Origin: Chloroflexota bacterium
GTDB lineage: Bacteria > Chloroflexota > Dehalococcoidia > JACQGW01
Direction: 5' to 3'
DNA: 11,106 nt
Assembly: GCA_016199325.1 (NCBI GenBank)
Contig: JACQGW010000114.1
Coordinates: 1 to 11,106, forward strand
Shown here: one piece after another, positions 1 through 6,112 of the stretch
Position numbering within the stretch: the stretch's first letter is position 1
Layout: each line of letters starts with the position of its first letter
Made by a program: the position numbers and the translations under genes
The notes under the pieces: generated by a model
The model's database searches: none
Told to the model about the DNA's origin: nothing
The model's input: the letters and a program-made list of their open reading frames with translations, nothing else

Positions 1-1
1 A

Positions 2-286
2 TCACCGAGCAACCAACCTATCAGCGAATGCCGAGAAACTTGGCAAATGACCCACTAGGTGATCGGGGCCGTCGGCCAGCGCCGGCGCCAGGTGCGCCAG
101 GATGGCGAGAATCGACTCCTGCGTCTCGCCGTAGTAGCCGCTGGTCGTCGGCGCCGCCTCGCCGTAGCCGACGAGATCGCCGCGCCGGAGCTCGATGAGG
201 ACGTTGCGAGCAACCCGCAGGGTGCCGCGGGCGATCGTAAAGGGCGTCTTAAGCCGCAAGTCAAGCGGCCGAAAGGCTAGCTTCAT
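2..286 (-). CDS. N-terminal fragment of a dipeptide epimerase-like enolase-superfamily protein
   Basis: The 94 residues match the start of the enolase-superfamily capping domain as found in L-Ala-D/L-Glu (dipeptide) epimerases and muconate-lactonizing enzymes. There is an opening beta-strand, then TPFTIARGT (residues 14-22), a NVLIEL strand (28-33), GYGEAAP (40-46) and YYGETQESI (51-59), which shapes the substrate cap. The family runs to roughly 340-370 residues, and the metal-binding barrel with its catalytic lysines is absent here because the frame meets TGA at bases 2-4. The ATG at 284-286 is preceded by GGAGG at good spacing, so the start is sound. The last 15-20 codons use more A/T at third positions than the rest. 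The fragment may be a pseudogene, a frameshifted gene, or an intact gene with an error at the sequence end. Such enzymes racemise dipeptides from peptidoglycan turnover, but the specificity cannot be read from this part. It is divergent from the cystathionine beta-synthase gene. Confidence 0.72.
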   Translation of the reverse strand: MKLAFRPLDLRLKTPFTIARGTLRVARNVLIELRRGDLVGYGEAAPTTSGYYGETQESILAILAHLAPALADGPDHLVGHLPSFSAFADRLVAR

Positions 287-312
287 GGTTCCTCCGCGTG
301 GTTTCGTGCGCT

Positions 313-335
313 TGACCCTTGAGAAGCGAGGGTCA
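313..335. repeat. Inverted repeat TGACCCT-N9-AGGGTCA in the divergent spacer
   Basis: Seven-base arms at 313-319 and 329-335 are perfectly complementary. As RNA the stem could extend to nine pairs (one G-U) around an AGAAG loop. It lies between the two divergent genes, closer to the epimerase-like gene, and would fall in that gene's leader. It has no U-tract on either side, so it does not look like a terminator. It could be an operator or a leader hairpin. No known riboswitch was recognised. Confidence 0.4.
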
Positions 336-340
336 GGCTC

Positions 341-349
341 ATTTTATCA
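341..349 (-). promoter_or_regulatory. Candidate extended -10 promoter for the epimerase-like gene
   Basis: Read on the minus strand this is TGATAAAAT, an extended -10 (TGN plus TAAAAT, five of six consensus bases). No good -35 box was found at 16-19 bases. It would give a leader of about 50 bases. The A/T content here stands out from the GC-rich surroundings. Confidence 0.4.
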
Positions 350-362
350 TGTGGTATCATGT
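345..362. repeat. TATCATGT direct repeat, 10-bp period, in the divergent promoter region
   Basis: TATCATGT occurs at 345-352 and again at 355-362, exactly one helical turn apart. It overlaps the candidate -10 elements of both divergent genes. A direct repeat phased to the helix and overlying two promoters is a typical arrangement for a regulator binding site. The same TATCAT hexamer is found, on the minus strand, in the palindrome at 4780-4792 before the GntR-family gene. Which protein binds is unknown. Confidence 0.42.
352..360 (+). promoter_or_regulatory. Candidate extended -10 promoter for the cbs-cgl-kinase operon
   Basis: TGGTATCAT reads as an extended -10 (TGN followed by TATCAT). The matching -35 region (about 331-337) is poor. 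A start near 367 would leave a leader of about 60 bases before the ATG at 429. This is the only plausible promoter seen for the three-gene operon, because both internal junctions are overlaps. Confidence 0.4.
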
Positions 363-428
363 AATTAGTGAGCGACTCGAACAGAAAGGCACCTACAAGG
401 CAGGTCACTTCAAAGGCAGGTTATCTCA

Positions 429-1835
429 ATGGAAGTCTATGACAGCATCCTCAACACCGTCGGCAACACCCCGCTCGTCCGTCTCCGCAAGGTCACCCGC
501 GGCGTCCAGCAGACCGTGCTGGCAAAGGTGGAGAGCGCCAACCCCGGCGGCAGCGTGAAAGACCGGATCGGCCTCGCCATGGTCGAAGACGCCGAGCGGC
601 GGGGCCTGCTCCGGCCCGGCGGGACGATCGTCGAGCCGACGAGCGGCAATACCGGCACCGGGCTGGCCATCGTAGCGGCGCTCAAGGGGTACCGGATGAT
701 CTGCGTCATGCCCGACAAGGTCAGCATGGAGAAGCGGGCGCTCCTGAAGGCGTACGGAGCGGAGGTGGTCGTCACCCCGACGGCCGTGCCGCGCGAGTCG
801 TCGGAGAGCTACTACAGCGTCGCCGATCGGCTGGCTCGGGAGATCCCCGGCGCCTTCCAGCCCAACCAGTACTTCAACCCGGCCAACCCACAGGCCCACT
901 ACGAGTCGACGGGACCGGAGCTCTGGCGGCAGACCGACGGCACGATCGACGTGCTTGTGACCGGCCTGGGCACCGGCGGAACGGTGACCGGCACGGCGCG
1001 CTACCTGAAAGAGCAGAATCCCGACGTCCTCGTGGTCGGCGCCGACCCCGAAGGCTCGCTCTACTCCGGCGATACTCCCCGCCCGTACCTGACCGAGGGG
1101 ATCGGCGAGGATTTCATCCCCGGCACCATCGACCTCTCGCTCGTCGATCGGATCATCCGGGTGAGCGACCGCGACGCCTTCCTGATGGCCCGGCGCGTCA
1201 CGCGCGAAGAGGGCATCCTGATCGGCGGGTCGGCCGGCTGCGCCATGCACGCGGCGCTCGAAGCCTGCTGGGAGCTCCCGCCCAACAAGCTCGTCGTCGT
1301 CATCTTTCCGGACACCGGACGGAACTACCTCAGCAAAGTGTTCAACGACGAATGGATGCGCCAGCACGGCTTCCTGGAGCGGTTCCCTGCCCAGCGCGTC
1401 GGCGACGTCCTGCGATTGCGCTCCAAGGAGATCCCGGAGGTCCTCTGGGTGGACCCGAAGGAGCGGGTCGGTCGAGCGATCGACCGGATGCAGAAGTTCG
1501 GCGTGTCGCAACTGCCGGTGGCCGAGCAGGACGGGCGAGGGCCGCTGGCGGTCGCGCGGATCGTCGGCTCCATCGACGAGCGGAACCTGCTCGACGCGAT
1601 CTACCGGGAGCCGGAGAAGGTCGAGGCGCCGGTCAGCGCCGTCATGGGCCCGCCGTTCCCGCTCATCGACGCCTCGGCCGACGTCGAGCAGGCGTTTGGC
1701 CCCATCCTCGGCGGCAGCGCGGCGCTCGTCGTCGCCAAGGCGGACCGCGCCGTCGGGCTCATCACGCGCCTCGACCTGCTGGAGTTCGCCGCACAACAAC
1801 GGCGCCGTGGCGCCAAGGAGACAGTGTCACGATGA
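429..1835 (+). CDS. cbs: Cystathionine beta-synthase with C-terminal CBS (Bateman) domain pair
   Basis: This PLP enzyme condenses homocysteine with serine to give cystathionine, the first step of reverse transsulfuration in the cytosol. The fold-type II catalytic domain spans about residues 3-315. It shows the Schiff-base lysine in GSVKDR (K44), the substrate loop PTSGNTG (70-76), the phosphate-binding glycine loop GTGGT (181-185), GGSAG (266-270), and FPDTGRNY (293-300) followed by NDEWM. This last block is more typical of cystathionine beta-synthase than of cysteine synthase. Residues about 320-455 form two CBS motifs, which in related enzymes bind adenosyl ligands or regulate activity. The 468-residue length fits bacterial enzymes of this layout, and there is no N-terminal haem-binding extension. 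The ATG has AGGCAGG upstream. The stop overlaps the next gene's start in ATGA, and that gene encodes the following pathway step. A cysteine synthase-type activity cannot be excluded from sequence alone. Confidence 0.93.
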   Translation: MEVYDSILNTVGNTPLVRLRKVTRGVQQTVLAKVESANPGGSVKDRIGLAMVEDAERRGLLRPGGTIVEPTSGNTGTGLAIVAALKGYRMICVMPDKVSMEKRALLKAYGAEVVVTPTAVPRESSESYYSVADRLAREIPGAFQPNQYFNPANPQAHYESTGPELWRQTDGTIDVLVTGLGTGGTVTGTARYLKEQNPDVLVVGADPEGSLYSGDTPRPYLTEGIGEDFIPGTIDLSLVDRIIRVSDRDAFLMARRVTREEGILIGGSAGCAMHAALEACWELPPNKLVVVIFPDTGRNYLSKVFNDEWMRQHGFLERFPAQRVGDVLRLRSKEIPEVLWVDPKERVGRAIDRMQKFGVSQLPVAEQDGRGPLAVARIVGSIDERNLLDAIYREPEKVEAPVSAVMGPPFPLIDASADVEQAFGPILGGSAALVVAKADRAVGLITRLDLLEFAAQQRRRGAKETVSR

Positions 1836-3007
1836 CCCGTGTACCGGACGAGAACGAGAGCTGGGGGTTCGCCACGCGCGCCATCCACGTCGGGCAGGAG
1901 CCCGACCCGACCACCGGCGCCGTCGTCGTGCCGATCTACGCGACCTCGACCTACGCACAGTCCGACATCGGCCAGCACCGGGGCTATGAGTACTCCCGAA
2001 CCGGCAACCCGACCCGCACCGCCCTCGAAGCCTGTCTCGCCTCGCTGGAAGGCGGGCGGTTCGGCCTCGCCTTCGCCTCGGGACTGGCCGCCGAAGACTG
2101 CATCATGCACCTGCTGCCGGCCGGCGCCCACACCATCTGCACGAGCGACGTCTACGGCGGCACCTACCGGCTCTTCGAGCGCGTCCTCCGGCCGGCCGGC
2201 CAGGACTTCACCTTCGTCGACGCGACCGACCCGGCGAACGTCGCGCGGGCGATGAACGACCGGACGGCGCTCGTCTGGATCGAGACGCCGACGAACCCGC
2301 TCCTCCACCTCGTCGACATCGCCGCCGTCGCCGAGGCCGCCCACCGGCGCGGCGCCGCGCTCGTCGTCGACAACACCTTCATGAGCCCGTACTTCCAGCA
2401 GCCGCTCGCGCTCGGCGCCGACATCGTCGTCCACAGCACCACGAAATACCTCGGCGGCCACAGCGACGTCATCGGCGGGGCTATCGTCACGAACGACGAA
2501 GCGTTCTATCAGCGGCTGAAGTTCCTCCAGAACGCGGTCGGCGGCGTGCCGGGGCCGTTCGACAGCTATCTGGTCCTGCGGGGGCTCAAGACGCTCGCAC
2601 TGCGCATGCGCCAGCACGAAGCGAACGCGCTGACCATCGCTCGGTTCCTGGAGATCCACGAGCGGGTCGAGCGCGTCATCTACCCGGGGCTGCCCAGCCA
2701 TCGGCAGCACGAATTGGCCCGCAAGCAGATGCGCGGGTTCGGGGGCATGCTCTCGTTCGAGGTTGCCGGCGGTCTGGAGGCTGCTCGCTCGGTGCTGAAA
2801 CGCACGCGCCTCTTCACCCTTGCCGAGAGCCTGGGCGGCGTCGAATCGCTGATCGAGGCGCCGGCGCTCATGACGCACGCCTCGATGCCGCGAGAGGTCC
2901 GGCAGCAGATCGGCGTCGCCGACGGCTTGATTCGGGTCTCGGTCGGCGTCGAGGACGTCGATGACCTGACCGCCGACCTCGCCCAGGCGCTTGTCGCTGC
3001 CCGATGA
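1832..3007 (+). CDS. Cystathionine gamma-lyase (Cys/Met metabolism PLP-dependent enzyme)
   Basis: This 391-residue fold-type I PLP enzyme of the MetB/MetC/CGL family would split cystathionine into cysteine, 2-oxobutyrate and ammonia. The start is the ATG inside the ATGA overlap with cbs, preceded by AAGGAG at about 11 bases. An upstream in-frame extension through cbs is unlikely to be coding. Family marks are YEYSRTGNPTR (52-62), a glycine/serine-rich cofactor loop around 82-85, WIETPTNP (149-156), the VVDNTF strand with the PLP-contacting Asp (D180), and the Schiff-base lysine in HSTTKYLGGHSD (K205). SLGGVESLIE (333-342) carries Glu342 where beta-lyases usually have an aromatic residue, which argues against MetC. 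Glu here is shared by gamma-lyases and gamma-synthases, so cystathionine gamma-synthase or homocysteine/methionine gamma-lyase activity remains possible. The pairing with cbs favours gamma-lyase. Its stop overlaps the kinase start by four bases. Confidence 0.88.
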   Translation: MTRVPDENESWGFATRAIHVGQEPDPTTGAVVVPIYATSTYAQSDIGQHRGYEYSRTGNPTRTALEACLASLEGGRFGLAFASGLAAEDCIMHLLPAGAHTICTSDVYGGTYRLFERVLRPAGQDFTFVDATDPANVARAMNDRTALVWIETPTNPLLHLVDIAAVAEAAHRRGAALVVDNTFMSPYFQQPLALGADIVVHSTTKYLGGHSDVIGGAIVTNDEAFYQRLKFLQNAVGGVPGPFDSYLVLRGLKTLALRMRQHEANALTIARFLEIHERVERVIYPGLPSHRQHELARKQMRGFGGMLSFEVAGGLEAARSVLKRTRLFTLAESLGGVESLIEAPALMTHASMPREVRQQIGVADGLIRVSVGVEDVDDLTADLAQALVAAR

Positions 3008-4740
3008 AACCGGGATCGGGCGGGCCAGTCAGCGGCCAGGATCGCTCGGACGGTCAGGGGCCTCGGCCGGCCGGGAGCACCCCGCCGGTTGGGCCCGGCA
3101 CCATTCTCGGCGGCCGATACCGTCTCGACGAGCTTGTCGGCCGCGGCGGGATGGCGACGGTCTATCGCGCCTGGGATGCCACCCTGGAGCGGGTCGTGGC
3201 CGTGAAGCTGCTCCACGACCCCTATCGCGCCGAGCCGGGGTTCCTCGACCGCTTTCGGCGTGAGGCGCGGGCGGCCGCCCGCCTGAGCCACCCGCGGGTC
3301 GTCGGCGTCTTCGACTACGCCGACGACCCGACGGGACCTTTCATCGTCATGGAGTACGTCCCCGGCCCGACGCTGAAGGACGAGCTGGCCCGGCGCGGTC
3401 CGTGGACGCCGGCCGACGTGGCCGCGGTCGGCGCGCAGGTCTGCGAGGCGCTCGCCGCCGCCCATGCCGCCGGCGTCGTCCATCGGGACGTCACCGCACG
3501 CAACATCATCGTCGAGCGCGACCGGCCGCCGTCGGTGAAAGTTGCCGACTTCGGCATCGCTCGCCTTGCGGACGGCGGCGACCAGACCGTCGGCCTCGCC
3601 GTCGGCTCGGTCCACTACATCGCGCCGGAGCAGGCTCGGGGCGAAGCGGCGACGCCGGCCAGCGACCTCTACGGCCTGGGCGTCGTCCTCTTCGAGCTTT
3701 TGAGCGGACAGGTTCCGTTCACCGGTGCCAGTCTGCCGGCGATCCTCGTGCGGCACACGACCGAGCAGGCTCCCTGGCTCTGCACCATCAACCCGGCGAT
3801 CCCGGCCGAGCTTGCCGCCATCGTCGACCGTGCGCTGGCGAAGGATCCCCTTCAGCGGTTCCCGGATGCCCGGACGATGGGCGCTGCCCTGGCGGCGCTT
3901 GCTGCGACGGAGGTCGAAGCCGGTGCCTCCCTGCAAGGCGGCAGCGCGGACCCCGCGCCCGGCGCACTGGCGGCCCCATCCGTCATGCTGAGCCGCAGCG
4001 AAGCATCTCCTCGGGGCAGCGCGGACCCCGCGCCCAGCCAAATGGCGGCAACGGTGGTCGGACTTCCGCCGGCCAACGGCGCCCTCGACGATGCACCGAC
4101 CATGGCGATGCTCGAAACAACGGTCGTCGGCCGATCGCCGGCGGCCGATCCGGCGCAGGCAGTGGCGGTGCGCGCCCCGACCACCGCCGGGCAGCCCCGA
4201 CGCCGCAGTCGCCGGCTGGTGCCGGCGATCCTCCTGGCCGCCGGCATGGCGACGGCCGGCTTCCTCAGCGCCGAGTACATGGCCGCTCGGCCTGGAAGCG
4301 GATCGCCGCCGGCCGCGACGACGATCACCGCGGCTCCGTCTCCGACCTATGGCGCAGGGTCCATCGGGGGCCTGCCGCGGCCGGCCGCCCCGACGCCCAC
4401 CCCCGTGAGCGCGGCGGCTCCCCCGCCCACGGCGATTCCCTCGCCGACCGCGACGCCCGTCCCGACGGCGGCGCCAGGTCCTTCACCGGTGCCGGCGCGG
4501 ACCGGGATCAGAGTCCCGTCCCTGCTCGGCCTCAAGGAGGAGCAGGCAAGACGGACGCTGGAAGCGAACAACCTCCGGCTTGGCAAGGCGACCGAGCAGG
4601 CCGCCGGCGGCGTGCCCGAGGGCATCGTCGTCGCCCAGCAGCCCCAGCCCGGCGCGGACCTGCCCCGCGGCAGTCGTGTGGACGTCGCCCTGAGCAAGGA
4701 CCCGGGCAGTGAGGGGAAACGCAAGCGCGATCGCGATTGA
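3004..4740 (+). CDS. PASTA-domain Ser/Thr protein kinase (PknB/PrkC-like), membrane-anchored
   Basis: This 578-residue Hanks-type kinase has a disordered Gly/Pro-rich head (1-37), a kinase domain (about 39-300), a low-complexity linker, one membrane helix (about 404-426), a Pro/Thr-rich extracellular stalk (430-498) and one PASTA domain (about 500-565). PASTA domains in this family bind cell-wall fragments outside the cell. Visible kinase elements are the glycine loop VGRGGMATVY (45-54), VAVK (K68), the helix-C Glu in FRREA (E87), HRDVTARN (160-167), DFG (182-184) and GSVHYIAPEQ (201-210). The catalytic loop is odd: Thr164 stands where Ser/Thr kinases usually carry Lys, and Ala165 replaces Pro. 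The ATG lies within the ATGA overlap with the lyase gene and has no clear Shine-Dalgarno sequence, so translation is probably coupled. The linker (about 313-345) is encoded by repeat DNA. Activity is likely but not certain. No partner phosphatase gene is adjacent. Confidence 0.92.
   Translation: MKPGSGGPVSGQDRSDGQGPRPAGSTPPVGPGTILGGRYRLDELVGRGGMATVYRAWDATLERVVAVKLLHDPYRAEPGFLDRFRREARAAARLSHPRVVGVFDYADDPTGPFIVMEYVPGPTLKDELARRGPWTPADVAAVGAQVCEALAAAHAAGVVHRDVTARNIIVERDRPPSVKVADFGIARLADGGDQTVGLAVGSVHYIAPEQARGEAATPASDLYGLGVVLFELLSGQVPFTGASLPAILVRHTTEQAPWLCTINPAIPAELAAIVDRALAKDPLQRFPDARTMGAALAALAATEVEAGASLQGGSADPAPGALAAPSVMLSRSEASPRGSADPAPSQMAATVVGLPPANGALDDAPTMAMLETTVVGRSPAADPAQAVAVRAPTTAGQPRRRSRRLVPAILLAAGMATAGFLSAEYMAARPGSGSPPAATTITAAPSPTYGAGSIGGLPRPAAPTPTPVSAAAPPPTAIPSPTATPVPTAAPGPSPVPARTGIRVPSLLGLKEEQARRTLEANNLRLGKATEQAAGGVPEGIVVAQQPQPGADLPRGSRVDVALSKDPGSEGKRKRDRD
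3940..4035. repeat. Interspersed-type repeat DNA read in frame within the kinase linker
   Basis: A 21-base unit at 3940-3960 recurs exactly at 4015-4035, a 75-base (25-codon) offset, with weaker similarity for about 13 bases beyond each copy. Both encode GSADPAP. Each copy holds the small palindrome GCGCGG-ACC-CCGCGC. Between them, 3982-4008 contains TCATGCTGAG...GCGAAGCATC with ATGCT/AGCAT arms. From memory this resembles a short interspersed repeat common in some bacterial genomes, often mistranslated as FAAAQHD on the opposite strand. The reading frame stays open across it, adding linker between the kinase domain and membrane helix. Confidence 0.6.
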
Positions 4741-4741
4741 T

Positions 4742-4771
4742 TTGACAGTGCCGTCGCGGGCGTGCTATGCT
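4742..4771 (+). promoter_or_regulatory. Sigma-70-type promoter of the GntR-PNPOx-HAD operon
   Basis: A perfect TTGACA (4742-4747) is followed after 18 bases by TATGCT (4766-4771), which is itself preceded by TGC, giving an extended -10. The expected start is near 4778, about 47 bases before the GntR ATG. It begins two bases after the kinase stop codon, so the downstream genes have their own promoter. No terminator was seen between the kinase gene and this point, so read-through from upstream is also possible. Confidence 0.68.
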
Positions 4772-4779
4772 CCCGGCCC

Positions 4780-4792
4780 GGATATGATATCC
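4780..4792. promoter_or_regulatory. Palindromic operator candidate at the GntR operon start point
   Basis: GGATATGATATCC is a perfect palindrome with six-base arms around one central base. It sits just past the predicted transcription start and upstream of a GntR-family repressor gene. GntR proteins of the FCD group usually bind short A/T-centred palindromes and often repress their own genes, so autoregulation is the natural reading. The binding protein is inferred from position only. Confidence 0.5.
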
Positions 4793-4824
4793 CAGTGTCA
4801 GCCTGAAACGGATCTGGAGCCGAC

Positions 4825-5535
4825 ATGCCCCTGGACTTTTCGCAGCCCCGGTACCGGACCGTCGAGCTCTTCGTCTTCGACCAGCTCCGCCGCGCGATTC
4901 TCGACGGAACGCTCCAGCCCGGCGAATGGCTCCGGCAGGATGACATGGCCGAACGGCTCCAGGTCTCCCGGATGCCGGTCCGCGAGGCGCTGCGCGTCCT
5001 GGCGACCGAGGGACTGGTCACGCTCGTTCCCCACCGCGGCGCCGTCGTCACCGACCTCTCGGTCGAGGATCTGGAGGAGATCTACGCGGCGCGGTGTGGC
5101 CTCGAAGCGTTAGCGGCCCGGATCGGCGCCGAACGGGTGACCGATGGCGTGCTGGCGGAGATGCACCGGTACTACGAGGAGCTCGACGCGCTGGCGTGGA
5201 ACGATCTCGGCGGCTACCTCAAGGCCGAGCGGCAGTTCCACGCCGTCTGTTATCAGGCCAGCGGCCGGGAGCGGCTGATCAAGATCGTGGACGACCTGCG
5301 CGAGCGGGCCGAGCGCTACATCCGGCTCGCCCACTCTTCGCCAGGCAGGCTCCCCGAATCGCTCGCCTTCCAGCGCGCGTTTCTCGAGGCGTGCGAGCGG
5401 CGGAACGGCCGGGACGCCGAACAGATCATCCAGGAAGCGCTGCGCTGGACCGTTCGCCATGTGACGCAGCAGTATGCCGCTGGTTTCCGCCACGACGGGA
5501 ACCGGCAAGGAGTGGCGCATGCGCCGACAGGATAA
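4825..5535 (+). CDS. GntR-family transcriptional regulator, FadR/FCD type
   Basis: This 236-residue dimeric DNA-binding regulator has a winged helix-turn-helix at about residues 12-78 and an all-helical FCD ligand-binding domain at about 83-215. The first part shows the GntR pattern: LRRAILDGTLQPGEWL, then the recognition region VSRMPVREALRVLATEGLV (47-65), with a wing near PHRGAVV. FCD proteins commonly hold a metal through one acidic residue and three histidines. Here FH (H139) is kept, but the second His is replaced by Gln183 in FQRAFLEA and the last by Thr209 in ALRWTV, so the metal site looks incomplete. The ATG at 4825 has GGAG five bases upstream. Its 3' end overlaps the PNPOx gene by 17 bases. 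It probably controls its own operon through the palindrome before it. The effector is unknown. Confidence 0.9.
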   Translation: MPLDFSQPRYRTVELFVFDQLRRAILDGTLQPGEWLRQDDMAERLQVSRMPVREALRVLATEGLVTLVPHRGAVVTDLSVEDLEEIYAARCGLEALAARIGAERVTDGVLAEMHRYYEELDALAWNDLGGYLKAERQFHAVCYQASGRERLIKIVDDLRERAERYIRLAHSSPGRLPESLAFQRAFLEACERRNGRDAEQIIQEALRWTVRHVTQQYAAGFRHDGNRQGVAHAPTG

Positions 5536-6112
5536 AGCCATTCTCGACCCCGCGATCGCGGCCGACGTTCTCCTCCGCATGCCCGTCGGCTACCTGGCCC
5601 TCGCCGACGACGATGGGCCATTCACGATGCCCATCAACTTCGTCTACGTCCCCGACGAGCGGTGCGTCTACTTCCACTCTGCCGGCGCCGGTCGCAAGGT
5701 GCAGGCATTCACAGGAAACCCGCGGGTCGGGCTCACGGTCTGTGAGCATCTGGGCACGGTCGCCCACTGGGTGCCGGGCAGTGTCGGCATGGCGTACCGG
5801 TCGGTCATGATCCGGGGCCAGATCCGCCCGGTGACCGACCTGGCCGAGGAGACCCGGATCCTCCAGCTCATCCTGGACAAGTACGTGCCGGGGTTCTTCC
5901 AGCGACCGCTCTCGCCCCGGTACGTGGACCGCTACCGCTCCCGCCTTGGCTCCCGCGTGCTGGTCCTGGCCATCGACGTCGCGGAGATCGCGGCGAAGCA
6001 GGACCTGCCCAACGGCAAGCCGTTCTTCACCCCGGGAATGACCATTCGGGACCTGGCCGTGCCGCACCTGAAGACGCCCCGAATCCCGCGCCAACCGTCG
6101 GCGGACGAATGA
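5519..6112 (+). CDS. Pyridoxamine 5'-phosphate oxidase-related FMN-binding protein (NimA-like)
   Basis: This 197-residue protein has the split-barrel fold of the PNPOx superfamily, closest to the NimA-like branch, which binds FMN or a related flavin and reduces or binds small molecules. The opening MRRQDKAILDP is the typical start of this group. It supports the ATG at 5519, which has AAGGAG six bases upstream, over an ATG at 5474 that would add 15 residues. Further marks are YLALADDDGPFTMPINF (25-41), where PxNF lines the flavin site, YFHSAGAGRK (51-60), which in relatives contacts the FMN phosphate, and YRSVMIRG (93-100). No membrane segment or signal peptide is seen. The start lies inside the GntR gene and the stop overlaps the HAD start, so the three form one operon. 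True pyridoxamine oxidase activity is not implied. NimA members can act on nitroimidazoles, but the substrate here is unknown. Confidence 0.85.
   Translation: MRRQDKAILDPAIAADVLLRMPVGYLALADDDGPFTMPINFVYVPDERCVYFHSAGAGRKVQAFTGNPRVGLTVCEHLGTVAHWVPGSVGMAYRSVMIRGQIRPVTDLAEETRILQLILDKYVPGFFQRPLSPRYVDRYRSRLGSRVLVLAIDVAEIAAKQDLPNGKPFFTPGMTIRDLAVPHLKTPRIPRQPSADE

Noticed and set aside
319..558. 79-codon plus-strand frame in the divergent spacer running into cbs
   Set aside because: It overlaps the regulatory repeats and the cbs start in another frame, and no protein family was recognised.
426..1799. Open frame of 457 codons antisense to cbs
   Set aside because: It mirrors a well-supported gene, has an Arg/Asp/Gly-rich composition without motifs, and is expected in GC-rich DNA where the opposite strand lacks stops.
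1601..2878. Open frame of 425 codons antisense to the cbs end and the lyase gene
   Set aside because: Spans two real genes on the other strand, has no recognisable domain and no ribosome-binding site that I could see.
2680..4041. Open frame of 453 codons antisense to the lyase and kinase genes
   Set aside because: Shadow of two real genes. Its FAAAQHD-like piece is only the opposite-strand reading of the repeat at 3982-4008.
5474..5518. Earlier ATG for the PNPOx-like gene adding 15 residues
   Set aside because: MRRQDKAILDP at 5519 is the usual family start and has AAGGAG at good spacing.
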